Assembly (NCBI GenBank): GCA_947467385.1 | Contig: CANIHJ010000006.1 | Coordinates: 1 to 41,861 of the forward strand | DNA from: Deltaproteobacteria bacterium | Lineage (GTDB): Bacteria; Bdellovibrionota_C; UBA2361; OMII01 | DNA: 41,861 bases | Direction: 5' to 3' | Shown here: positions 9,038 through 18,400 of the stretch, piece after piece | Layout of the letters: every line of letters begins with the position of its first letter | Position numbering within the stretch: the first letter of the stretch is position 1 | Notes under the pieces: generated by a model | Database searches by the model: none | Seen by the model: the letters and a program-made list of their open reading frames with translations, nothing else | What the model was told of the DNA's origin: nothing | Translations under genes and position numbers: made by a program

Positions 9038-9253
9038 CACCGACATTCGTGCCGGCACCAGCAAGAGCGGCTTTTTGTGGGCTGGCTGCAGCGGCGCGCT
9101 ACTCACGGAATTTCCTATATGCGGGGCTTTGAAAAGGGACCGAGGCAAGGTCTAACTGCGCCATCTTGCTGCTGATTAGCTCGCGACCCCTTTTCTTCGG
9201 TCCAACCCACGTTCCTGCGCATCAAAAGCGGTGACTACAGCCGCGGGGTTTGC

Positions 9254-10267
9254 ATGAATTCTCTTAATCTTTGTAGGACGGTTAGACGGAGAAAGATGCT
9301 TGGAGTTGCGCTGCTTGGCGTGTGCGCAGTCGCATCGACCTTGTGGCGAGCCGGGCTGCTCCATGCGGATGAGCAGCGCGCATCACTGCGGCTCCCGTCA
9401 ATGTCTCTCTCTGGCCCGGGCAGCGAAAAGAGCCGTGCCGCCATCCAGCGCCGCATGTCGCGGCTTCAGAAAGCAGCGAGGAGAAATGGCATCATAATGC
9501 CGGAGACGGGCGAGGTCTTTGCGCGCACCCGCCAAGAAGCTGAGCGAAAGATCATCCTTGAGCTAGTAAAGCAAAGCGGAGAGATAATCCCCGTACCGGA
9601 GCCGAGTGTTGCGTCGCTTGGCTTGTGCGAGCAGGCAATTAAGAGGGAGGAGATGCCGCAGGTGCGCGCCGCTCTTCAGCAGCATGGAGAGATAACTCCG
9701 ACTCTCCGCATCGAATGGGATGACTCGCTTGACGAGAAGGCTGGGCACGCAGCGCTCCAGAAGGCGCTGGGCCGTTCGCGATACATCGAGGTGGCCCGCC
9801 AGTGCGATGGCATGCGGCAGCAAGAGATCAAGCAAGAGACAGAGGCAGCTCTCAATATATTGAGCGCGCACCTTGGAATCTCGGCAGAGATGACCGACAA
9901 GGTTCGCCTGCTGGCCGAGAAGCGCAACCAGGAGCGGGATCCACTCGATCCGGATCGCGCCCCTTTGCTCAAGGAGATCGGAAAGCTGATGGGACAACCG
10001 GAGCTTTCTCGCGAGCAGGAGGAGGCCTTCGCGCGGCGCTACAGCGCAACGGAGGAGCGCTACGCCCGCCAGTTTAAGGACCTGCTTGGGCCGCAGCTCT
10101 GGAAGCGCTACGAAGCCGATATTCTCGGGGCTTCCGGCACGTCGGTCGACGATCTTGACTGGATACAGTGGGTGCTGTTCCGCGCCCCAGCTGATCAGGC
10201 ACAGACCGCTACGGAAGTGGCGGCGTCGCAGCGGGTTCACCTCATCCCCAACAAAGTAGAGCGTTGA
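9254..10267 (+). CDS. Exported or membrane-anchored helical protein, unknown
   Basis: The 337-residue product has an Arg-rich N-terminus (RTVRRRK) and a hydrophobic segment at about residues 15-35 (MLGVALLGVCAVAS), consistent with a signal peptide or signal anchor. The rest is strongly helical and charged (Glu, Arg, Gln), including likely coiled-coil stretches, and ends in a segment rich in LLxE and RRYSATEERYARQF patterns. The C-terminal half loosely recalls periplasmic helical chaperone-like proteins of the Spy/CpxP type, but without their diagnostic LTxxQ repeat. No family is recognised. Codon use matches its neighbours. Confidence 0.65.
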   Translation: MNSLNLCRTVRRRKMLGVALLGVCAVASTLWRAGLLHADEQRASLRLPSMSLSGPGSEKSRAAIQRRMSRLQKAARRNGIIMPETGEVFARTRQEAERKIILELVKQSGEIIPVPEPSVASLGLCEQAIKREEMPQVRAALQQHGEITPTLRIEWDDSLDEKAGHAALQKALGRSRYIEVARQCDGMRQQEIKQETEAALNILSAHLGISAEMTDKVRLLAEKRNQERDPLDPDRAPLLKEIGKLMGQPELSREQEEAFARRYSATEERYARQFKDLLGPQLWKRYEADILGASGTSVDDLDWIQWVLFRAPADQAQTATEVAASQRVHLIPNKVER

Positions 10268-10370
10268 GCCCCCTCACAGGTCGCTTTCCGCCGCATATTT
10301 GTCCTCGTCGCCTTGCGGGGGGCAGTGGTAGGATAGCCGCTTAGGCGAACCGTCTTTGGTTGAGGTCTTC

Positions 10371-11888
10371 ATGCGTGACATCCTTTCAGCTTTAGGTCTT
10401 CAGGACAGCTCTCCCGGCGCATTTGGCAAGTCAACGATAAGCAGCTCTTCGGGCAGGGAGGTGCGCGTGGTTTCGCCAGCCAACGGCGCAGAGCTGGGGC
10501 GGGTCGCCGTCGCAGATGGAGCGGCCTACGACCGGGTCGTCTCGGACGCGCTTGAGGTGTTTAAGGAGTGGCGCAAGGTTCCGGCACCAGAGCGGGGGGA
10601 GCTTGTGCGCAAGGTGGGGCTAGCGCTGCGCGACTCCAAGCAGCAGCTGGGAAGGCTCGTGTCTGCTGAGGCCGGGAAGATCTTGTCGGAGGGGGAGGGC
10701 GAGATTCAGGAGGCGATTGACATCGCGGACTTCGCCGTCGGGCTCTCTCGGCAGTTATACGGCAAGACGATGCACTCTGAGCGGCGCAACCATCGCATGT
10801 ACGAGCAGTGGCATCCGCTCGGGATCGTCGGGGTCATAACGGCCTTTAACTTCCCGGCGGCTGTGTGGGCTTGGAACGCTATGATCGCCGCCGTCTGTGG
10901 CGATGTTGTTGTATGGAAGCCATCGGAACTCACTCCGCTGACCGCGGTCGCGGTCAACTCAATCTGCCGGCAGGTCGCCAAGCAGAGCGGTTTTGAGGGG
11001 ATCTTTTCGCTTGTCGTCGGAGATGGGCCCGAGCTTGGCCAGAAGCTCGCCGCGGATGCGCGCGTTCCGTGCATTTCGGCCACCGGGTCCTGTCGCATGG
11101 GGAAGGCGGTTGCAAAAACGGTTGCGGAGCGGCTCGGACGCTGCATTCTTGAGCTCGGCGGCAATAACGCAACGATCGTGATGCCGGATGCCGACATGAA
11201 GCTGGTGACCTCAGGGGTGCTCTTTGGCGCGGTCGGAACAGCAGGGCAGCGCTGCACGTCGATACGGCGTGCTCTTGTGCATGAGAGCGTGATGGATCAG
11301 TTTCTTGAGAAGCTTGTGGCTGCCTACAAGCAGGTTCGGATTGGGGATCCGCTGGTGAAAGGGACTCTCATGGGGCCTCTCATCCATGCGGGTGCTGTCG
11401 ATAGCTACCGCGCGGCGGTTGAGCGGGTTTCGAAAGAGGGGGGACAGGTAGCCTACGGCGGAAAAGTGCTGGCTGGAATGCCGTCCCCCTTGTACGTCGA
11501 GCCCACCATCGTTAAGGCGCACGAGGGCATGCAGCTTCTCAAGGAGGAGACCTTCGCGCCGATCCTCTATGTGGTTCCGATTCGGGATGTGGAGCACGGC
11601 ATCGAGATCAACAATAGTGTCTCGCAGGGCCTGAGCTCTTCAATCTTCAGCCGCAATATGCAGAGCGTTGAGGGTTTTCTCTCGGCAGCCGGAAGCGACT
11701 GCGGCATCGCAAACGTTAATATGGGAACCTCCGGCGCTGAGATCGGAGGTGCTTTCGGTGGCGAGAAGGAGACCGGCGGGGGGCGAGAGGCGGGCTCAGA
11801 TTCGTGGAAGCAGTATATGCGCCGACAGACCTGCGCCATCAACTACGGGGACGATCTGCCGCTCGCGCAAGGGGTCGTTTTCTCCTAG
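10371..11888 (+). CDS. ALDH7-type aldehyde dehydrogenase (aminoadipate-semialdehyde type)
   Basis: The 505-residue protein is an NAD(P)-dependent aldehyde dehydrogenase. Visible motifs are the oxyanion Asn160 (FNFPAAVWAWN), the cofactor Lys183 (WKPSE), the general base Glu261 (LELGGNNA) and the nucleophile Cys295 (GQRCTS). The W/Y-x-WN motif after NFP and ELGGNNA are typical of the ALDH7 (antiquitin) family, which oxidises alpha-aminoadipate semialdehyde / piperideine-6-carboxylate in lysine breakdown. Substrate assignment is by family resemblance. I chose the ATG at 10371, preceded by GAGG at 10362-10365, over a TTG at 10356. No other lysine-catabolic gene is present; leucine dehydrogenase lies downstream. 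Confidence 0.88.
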   Translation: MRDILSALGLQDSSPGAFGKSTISSSSGREVRVVSPANGAELGRVAVADGAAYDRVVSDALEVFKEWRKVPAPERGELVRKVGLALRDSKQQLGRLVSAEAGKILSEGEGEIQEAIDIADFAVGLSRQLYGKTMHSERRNHRMYEQWHPLGIVGVITAFNFPAAVWAWNAMIAAVCGDVVVWKPSELTPLTAVAVNSICRQVAKQSGFEGIFSLVVGDGPELGQKLAADARVPCISATGSCRMGKAVAKTVAERLGRCILELGGNNATIVMPDADMKLVTSGVLFGAVGTAGQRCTSIRRALVHESVMDQFLEKLVAAYKQVRIGDPLVKGTLMGPLIHAGAVDSYRAAVERVSKEGGQVAYGGKVLAGMPSPLYVEPTIVKAHEGMQLLKEETFAPILYVVPIRDVEHGIEINNSVSQGLSSSIFSRNMQSVEGFLSAAGSDCGIANVNMGTSGAEIGGAFGGEKETGGGREAGSDSWKQYMRRQTCAINYGDDLPLAQGVVFS

Positions 11889-11959
11889 TTTCAGGGGCTG
11901 TTCACGTCGGGTTTCAATCCCCTGCGGGGTGTGTTAATACCTCCAGAAGCACTGTTTCT

Positions 11960-12043
11960 GCCCTGGTGCTGGAATTGGTAGACAGGCATGATTCAGGGTC
12001 ATGTGTCCGCAAGGGTGTGGAGGTTCAAGTCCTCTCCAGGGCA
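11960..12043 (+). tRNA. tRNA-Leu (CAG)
   Basis: The acceptor stem GCCCTGG (11960-11966) pairs with CCAGGGC (12036-12042) and is followed by discriminator A. The D-arm reads GGAATTGGTAGAC, the class II hallmark. The anticodon stem CATGA/TCATG encloses the loop TTCAGGG, giving anticodon CAG. A long variable arm (TGTCC-GCAA-GGGTG, with wobble pairs) and the T-arm GGAGG-TTCAAGT-CCTCT complete the fold. The 3' CCA is not encoded. No integrase or duplicated tRNA end is visible nearby. Confidence 0.95.
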
Positions 12044-12133
12044 TTACACGTACGCAGCTAATTAATCAGTTTTTCCAGATGGTTAGCCTGGTTTTTTGGT
12101 TCGTGAGACGGGCGCTGCCACTTGGGAATCGCT

Positions 12134-12280
12134 ATGAAATTAAAAGCTCTTTTGTCCCTTCTCGTTTGTGCCTCATTATTGGTGCTGGGTGCAGCCGGCT
12201 GTAAGCGCCGTGAGCAGGCCTATGCGGGGATTCCCGAGGCGCAGGCGACCGGCACGGTTGACCCGAACGCCCGGTACTAG
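12134..12280 (+). CDS. Tiny lipoprotein (48 aa)
   Basis: The ORF encodes 48 residues: MKLKALLSLLVCASLLVLGA, then AGC with Cys23 as the lipidation site, then a short polar tail (KRREQAYAGIPEAQATG and TVDPNARY). A positive n-region, a hydrophobic core and the lipobox LGAAGC make this a convincing lipoprotein signal. The tail after the Cys is only 25 residues, similar in scale to small envelope lipoproteins, but no family is recognised. It sits 90 bases after the tRNA and 83 bases before leucine dehydrogenase. It was too short for a length-filtered ORF list. Confidence 0.7.
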   Translation: MKLKALLSLLVCASLLVLGAAGCKRREQAYAGIPEAQATGTVDPNARY

Positions 12281-12363
12281 CCATTAGGTCTGCGACGACC
12301 GCTTCTTCTTTTTTTGTTGCATTTGACCCCGCTTGGAAGGGGCCATTCGGCTGAAGAATCTGT

Positions 12364-13440
12364 ATGACCAAGTCCATTCTCGAAGCCTGTGCTGCCCGTG
12401 GTCACGAGCAGGTAGCTTTTTTCAGCTACCCCGATGTAGGCCTTAAAGCGATCGTTGCGATCCACGATACGACTCTTGGGCCCGCCCTTGGTGGATGCCG
12501 CATGCGGCTGTATCCGAGCGAGGCACTGGCTATTGAGGATGTGATGCGCCTTGCGGAGGGCATGACGTACAAGAGCGCTCTCGCTGGGCTTCCGCTCGGC
12601 GGAGGAAAAGCGATCCTCATGGCTGACCCAGAGCTGATAGAGGGCAGGGAGCAGCTGTTCAAGAAGTTCGGCGAATGCCTCAATGCACTGGCAGGGAGGT
12701 ACATCTCCGCCGAGGACATGGGAACATCGGTGCGGGACATCATGTGGGTCAAGGAGACCTCGTCGTTCGTTGTTGGCACCGACACCAAGAATGGTGGCGC
12801 GGGAGATCCATCGCCGTGGACAGCTCTCGGTGTCTTTCAGGCGATGCGAGCGGCAGTTGCGCAACTGCATGGTGGGGAGCGGAGCCTTAAGGGTAAGCGC
12901 GTTGCTGTGCAGGGAGTGGGGCACGTGGGGATGCACCTCGTCGAGCTCCTCGCAAAGGAGGGCGCCCTTATCACCGTCAGCGATCCGCATGAGGAGACGC
13001 TGCGCCTCGCCTCCAGTAAGTATGGGGCAGCCGTGGTCCCGGTCGATGCCATTTACGACGTGCCCTGCGACATCTTCTCGCCGTGCGCGATTGGCCAGAC
13101 CATCAATACAAACTCTATTCCCCGCTTGTCGTGCTCAATTGTGGCGGGCGCTGCAAACAACCAGCTACCGGACTCCTCGGTGTACCGGCTGCTTGAGTCC
13201 AAGAATATCATTTACTGCCCCGATTTTGCGATCAACTCGGGCGGAGTAATCTGCGTGAGCGTCGAAGTTGCTGGAGGTGGGCTGGGAGTTCCGTGGATAC
13301 AGAAGCATGTAGAGGGCATCTTCGACACCACCACAAAAGTGCTTGAGGAATCCAAGCGGCGTGGCCGCTTCGCTGAGGAAGTGGCGATTGAGCTTGCGAA
13401 GGAGCGAATCGCGGCGAGCAAGAGCCGAAAGAGGCCGTGA
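12364..13440 (+). CDS. Leucine dehydrogenase (Glu/Leu/Phe/Val family)
   Basis: This 358-residue enzyme should catalyse NAD-dependent oxidative deamination of branched-chain amino acids. Conserved parts are the glycine-rich [12 protein letters not shown], the substrate-binding Lys70 (GMTYKSA), the catalytic Lys82 (LGGGKAIL), Asp118 (AEDMGTS) and the Rossmann loop GVGHVG (184-189, His where Asn is usual). [14 protein letters not shown] and [13 protein letters not shown] follow. The pattern fits leucine dehydrogenase better than phenylalanine dehydrogenase, but specificity needs assay. Its TGA overlaps the GTG of uvrB by four bases (GTGA), implying translational coupling. No strong ribosome site precedes the ATG. 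Confidence 0.92.
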   Translation: MTKSILEACAARGHEQVAFFSYPDVGLKAIVAIHDTTLGPALGGCRMRLYPSEALAIEDVMRLAEGMTYKSALAGLPLGGGKAILMADPELIEGREQLFKKFGECLNALAGRYISAEDMGTSVRDIMWVKETSSFVVGTDTKNGGAGDPSPWTALGVFQAMRAAVAQLHGGERSLKGKRVAVQGVGHVGMHLVELLAKEGALITVSDPHEETLRLASSKYGAAVVPVDAIYDVPCDIFSPCAIGQTINTNSIPRLSCSIVAGAANNQLPDSSVYRLLESKNIIYCPDFAINSGGVICVSVEVAGGGLGVPWIQKHVEGIFDTTTKVLEESKRRGRFAEEVAIELAKERIAASKSRKRP

Positions 13441-15461
13441 CGAAGCGCCCGTCAGCCGCACGTCCGGCGCCGGCCTCAGAGCCATTTCAGCTCGTAACCC
13501 AGTTTCAGCCCTGCGGCGACCAGCCCCGGGCGATAGCTAGCCTCAACGAAAATATCGAGAAGCACGTGCGGTTCCAGACCCTGCTCGGGGTCACAGGCTC
13601 CGGCAAGACATTCTCAATCGCCAACGTCATCGCCAAGCAGAACCGCCCAACGCTCGTTATTGCGCCCAACAAGACCCTAGCTGCCCAGCTCTATGGTGAG
13701 TTCAAAGAGTTCTTCCCGAACAACCATGTCAGGTACTTTGTCAGCTACTACGACTACTACCAGCCCGAGGCCTACATCCCCTCGACCGACACCTATATCG
13801 AGAAAGACTCGGCGATCAATGACGAAATAGACAAGATGCGGCACGCCGCAACGAAGGCGCTGCTTGAGTCCCGCGACACGATAATTGTCGCGAGCGTGAG
13901 CTGCATCTACGGCCTCGGCGCGCCGGAAGACTACTTTAAGATGATGCTCTACGTTGAGCGCGGCGACGTGGTGCCGCGAGAGCAGGTCATTCGGCAGCTC
14001 GTCCACATGCAGTATAAGCGCACGGACATCGAGTTCGTGCGCGGAAGCTTCCGCGTGCGGGGCGAAAATATCGATATCTTCCCCTCTGACCAGGACTCAG
14101 CCGCGATTCGACTTCTCTTCTTCGGGGATGAGGTCGAAGAGATCCGGCAGATTGACCCCCTGACCGGGGCGACTGCACGAAAGCTTGAGTCGTGCGCAGT
14201 GTACCCGGTAAGCCACTTTGTGACTGAGCGCGAGGCGGTGGATCGGGCAGTGGTAGCAATCAAAAAAGAGCTTGAGGAGCGCTGCAGGGAGCTTCTGTTT
14301 GAGGGCAAGCTCCTTGAGTCTCAGCGGCTAGAGCAGCGCACTCTCTATGACGTGGAGCTCCTGCACGAGATAGGCTTCTGTTCTGGCATCGAGAACTACA
14401 GCCGCCACATCGCGGGCCGGGTTGCGGGAGAGCCACCCACGACCCTACTTGATTATTTCCCGGAGGACTTCCTGCTCGTTATCGACGAGAGCCACGTTAC
14501 CGTTTCGCAACTTGGCGGAATGTATCGCGGGGATCGGGCCCGCAAGCAGACCCTCGTTGATTTCGGGTTCAGGCTGCCGTCTGCGCTCGACAACCGGCCG
14601 CTCAACCAGGAGGAGTTTTGGTCACGAGTGGGACAGACCATCTTTGTGTCGGCGACACCGGCTGACTTCGAGCTTCAGAAGAGCGAGGGCGTCGTTATTG
14701 AGCAGGTCAACAGGCCTACCGGCCTGCTTGATCCCGAGATCTCGGTACGGCCGGCAACGCACCAGGTCGACGACCTCCTCCCTGAAATCCAGAAGACGAT
14801 CGCAAAAGGCGAGCGGGTCTTGGCCATTACTCTCACCAAGAAGATGTCCGAGGACCTCTCTGCGTACCTGCGAGAGATCGGGATTCGCGCGCGCTACCTG
14901 CATTCAGACATCACGACGATCGAGAGGGTAGAGATCCTACGCGGCTTGCGGCGTGGCGATTTCGATGTCCTCATCGGCATTAACCTGCTCAGAGAGGGGC
15001 TTGATCTCGTCGAGGTAAGCCTTGTTGCGATCCTCGATGCCGACAAAGAGGGATTTCTCCGCTCCGCGCGCTCCCTCATCCAGATTATGGGCCGTGCCGC
15101 CCGAAACATTAACGGGCGGGTAATCCTCTACGCGGACACCATGACCAAGTCGATAAAGGAGGCTATCGCCGAAACTGACCGCCGGCGCGCGATTCAGGCC
15201 GCGTTTAACGCCAAGCACGGTATCATCCCGCGCTCGGCCACCCGTTCTGAGCAGGTATCCCTTGGTGAGGGCGCGGACAGCGAGGAGGCGATCGCTATAA
15301 GGGCAGGAGTTTCTGTCCCCGAGGATCCAAAGGAGGCACAGCGGCTCCTGGAGTCGCTCCGCAAGCAGATGTTTGACGCTGCTGCCAAGCGCGAGTACGA
15401 GAAGGCTGCCGAGATTCGGGACACGATCAAGCTGGTTCAGGACACGCTGCTCAAGAGCTAG
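13437..15461 (+). CDS. uvrB: UvrABC excinuclease subunit B
   Basis: The 674-residue protein has the usual length for UvrB, the damage-verifying helicase-like subunit of nucleotide excision repair. Walker A is GVTGSGKT (51-58). The beta-hairpin that clamps DNA is present ([20 protein letters not shown] region, about 104-125). The DESH box appears in [14 protein letters not shown]. Helicase motifs V/VI read [13 protein letters not shown]-like ([10 protein letters not shown]) and QIMGRAARN. The C-terminal UVR motif that binds UvrA/UvrC is at about 638-670. Translation starts at GTG 13437 inside the leucine dehydrogenase stop. It converges with the glucan synthase gene, whose stop lies seven bases away. 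Confidence 0.97.
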   Translation: MTKRPSAARPAPASEPFQLVTQFQPCGDQPRAIASLNENIEKHVRFQTLLGVTGSGKTFSIANVIAKQNRPTLVIAPNKTLAAQLYGEFKEFFPNNHVRYFVSYYDYYQPEAYIPSTDTYIEKDSAINDEIDKMRHAATKALLESRDTIIVASVSCIYGLGAPEDYFKMMLYVERGDVVPREQVIRQLVHMQYKRTDIEFVRGSFRVRGENIDIFPSDQDSAAIRLLFFGDEVEEIRQIDPLTGATARKLESCAVYPVSHFVTEREAVDRAVVAIKKELEERCRELLFEGKLLESQRLEQRTLYDVELLHEIGFCSGIENYSRHIAGRVAGEPPTTLLDYFPEDFLLVIDESHVTVSQLGGMYRGDRARKQTLVDFGFRLPSALDNRPLNQEEFWSRVGQTIFVSATPADFELQKSEGVVIEQVNRPTGLLDPEISVRPATHQVDDLLPEIQKTIAKGERVLAITLTKKMSEDLSAYLREIGIRARYLHSDITTIERVEILRGLRRGDFDVLIGINLLREGLDLVEVSLVAILDADKEGFLRSARSLIQIMGRAARNINGRVILYADTMTKSIKEAIAETDRRRAIQAAFNAKHGIIPRSATRSEQVSLGEGADSEEAIAIRAGVSVPEDPKEAQRLLESLRKQMFDAAAKREYEKAAEIRDTIKLVQDTLLKS

Positions 15462-15468
15462 TTGGCAC

Positions 15469-18400
15469 TCAGCCCATGCGGACTGTAACCGTGACGTCAC
15501 CCTTGTACTGTGGATCGTCGAGCGGGATGAACATGTCGGGCATGAGCCGTCCGTCCGCTGATATCGAAGCTACGCCGCTCTCAACGCCGGCCTCATTTGT
15601 TACCTTGATGTTGAAGGTGCGATTCTTAGCCCGATAGCTAAACGAGAATTCGCTCCAGGAGCCGGGCACGCAGGGCTTGACCGTGAAGGAGCTTGGGCCG
15701 AAATTGAGGCCCAAGATGTGTTCAAGGCCCGCTTGGTACAGCCATCCCGCCGAGCCGGTGTACCAGCTCCAGCCGGCGCGCCCCGCAAGGGCCTCCTCGG
15801 AGTAGACGTCCCCGCACATGACGTACGGCTCGGCCTGGTAGCGCCCGATCCCTGAGGGCTCGCTAGTTAAGTTCGCCGGATTGATGAGGTCAAACAGCTC
15901 AAAGGCTTCTGTGCCGCGGCCCATCTGTGCCGTTGCGATGATGAGCCATGCTGCTGCATGCGTGTACTGCCCGCCGTTCTCGCGAATGCCCGGTGGATAG
16001 CCCTTGATGTAGCCGGGATTCTTTGGGGTCTTGTCGAAGGGCGGGGTAAGAAGCTTGATGATGCGGGCCTGTGGGTCGACGAGATGCTCGCGTGCCGACT
16101 CCATCGCCTGCGCTGCTCGGGTCATCGGGGCGGCCTTGCTGATAACGGCCCAAGACTGGGCAAGCGAGTCTATCTTGCACTCGTCACTCTCGGCGCTTCC
16201 GATGGGCGTGCCGTCGTCGTAGAAGGCGCGTCGGTACCATCGCCCATCCCAGCCGTTCTCCTCAACGGCAGCCTTGAGCGATGTTGCGTGGGCACGCAGC
16301 TGGGCGGCGCGGTCGGCATTGCCCTGCACCTCAAGGATCGCAGAGAATCGCCTGATAACCTCTATCTGGAACCACGCGAGCCAGACGCTTTCGCCCTTGC
16401 CGTGGCGACCTACTTCGTTCATCCCGTCGTTCCAGTCGCCGGCGCCGATTAGCGGCATCCCGTGGACGCCAACGGCCGAGGTGATCTGGAACGTTCTGAG
16501 GCAGTGATCGAGGATCGATCCGGAAGGCCCGTTGAGATCGGGCACGAAGTACGTCTCCATCTGCCCCTCGTTGAGCGGGGGGCCCTGCAGGAAGGGGACT
16601 GTTTCAGAGAGGATTGTGTAGTCGCCGGTCGCCTCAATATAGCGGCTAACGGCGTATGGCAGCCAAAGCAGGTCGTCTGATATCCGTGTCCTCACGCCGC
16701 GGCCGGTGGGTGGGTGCCACCAGTGCTGAACGTCGCCCTCGACGAACTGGTGCGCGGCATGGAGTAGGATCTGTGACCTCACCATGTCAGGGTGAATAGC
16801 CAGTAGGGCCAGAGAGTCCTGAAGCTGGTCCCTGAAGCCAAGCGCTCCGCCACTCTGGTAGAATCCCGAACGGCCCATGAGGCGGCACGAGACCGTTTGG
16901 TACAGGAGCCAGCCGTTCATAAGCACGTTAAAAGACTCGCTTGGCGTGCGTACCTGGGTCGCGGACAGGAGGCCTCGCCACCACTCGGACACGTTTTGCA
17001 GCTCAAGCCGCTGTGCCTGGACAGAATTGTGGCGCGCAACGTCCCGGCGCATCGTGTCCATGTTAGGGTATTCAGCAAGGAAGAACGTGAGGGTTCGCTC
17101 CTCCTTGGGCTTCAGCGAGACAGAGACCTGCAGCGCCGCGCAGGGGTCGAAACCGGCTCCTGTCTTGCCGGCCAGCTTGAGCGGCTTCGCCTTAGCCGGG
17201 AAGAAGGGCACCGCCGCCACCTTTTCGAGGGCATAAGGGCGCGAGAGGTCTCCGTTGCGACCAAGGAACTCAAGCCGCGAAGCGGTGAAGCTTGTGATAG
17301 GCTCGCTGCTTCCGGCCGTAACGATGCGGCCCGCGAACTCGTTGTTGTAGTGGTTCACTGCCCACAGGGCCTGCGCCGTCCGATCGAAGCCGCTCGACAC
17401 GAAGCGGTATGAGTCCTCGCGCGTAACACCAAGCACCAGCTCAAGGTAGAGCAGAACATCGAGCTTCTGCTCGGTCGACTCCGTGTTCGAAAGAGTTATC
17501 GAATACCACTTTACCCTGTCGGTCGTAGAGCTGCTGAGGGTCAGCGATGACTCGATGCCGGCATTGCTGGTGACGAAGGTTGAATGCCCGAAGCCATGCT
17601 CGACGGAGAAGGTGAGCCCATCTCCCGCAGGCGCAGGTGTCAGCGACCAGTAATCGCCACTGTCGGCCCGCCGAACGTACACGGCCTCGCTTGGGGTGTC
17701 GAGGACGGGATCGTTGCTCCAAGCCGTAAGGCGATTCTCACGGCTGTTTTCGGACCAAGTGTATCCGCCTCCGGACTCCGTGACGAGGAAGCCGAAATGA
17801 GGGTTTGCGATCACGTTCGACCACGGCAGTGGTGGCCTCTGGGCGCCGATTGATGGCATCAAATAGTGATGGCTTCCCGGAGCAAATCCCCCAATTCCGT
17901 TCGGGATAAGGAGCGGATAGCTCATGGCCGGCGTGCCTGGGAGGCGCTTGCGGGATACTGGAGCGATCTTCTCGGTCGTTTGCTCGAACGAGCTAGACTT
18001 CACGGTTTCGGCGAGGCCGCCGATTGCAGCGTCGATCACGACGCGAGCAACGGTCTCAAGAAGCGCCGACTCGATGTCTGAGATCTGGCTCGTCGACCGC
18101 AGGAACACCCCGCCGGGGCGGTCGAGCAGGTAGCCAGCCGGGCTCGACCGCACGAGGTAGTCGAGGTCCTCGGCCAGGTGCTGCATGTAGCTGCCGGGAT
18201 TGTGGTGCAGAATAACCAGATCAAACTCAATGCCACGCTCGCGTAGGAAGTGGTGCGCCAGCAGCACGTCCTGGACCGTCTTGCCTTGGCGGGAGTCGGA
18301 TATCTTCACAAGAACTACCGGAAGGTCGCCTGAGATACCGAACCTCCAGAGAGCAGACTGGCCCAGGCGGTTTGAGGCGAGAGCCTCCGGCGCGCCACGC

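Noticed and set aside
336-9076. 13-mer AGAGCGGCTTTTT shared between 336-348 and 9064-9076
   Set aside because: Shared 13-mers are expected by chance in a window of this size, and the contexts differ.
9038-9080. Possible terminator after the HELTH gene (GCCG...CGGC then TTTTT)
   Set aside because: The stem is only four pairs with a long loop, too weak to call.
11960-12043. tRNA-Leu as a mobile-element insertion site
   Set aside because: No integrase, no repeated tRNA 3' end and ordinary housekeeping genes on both sides.
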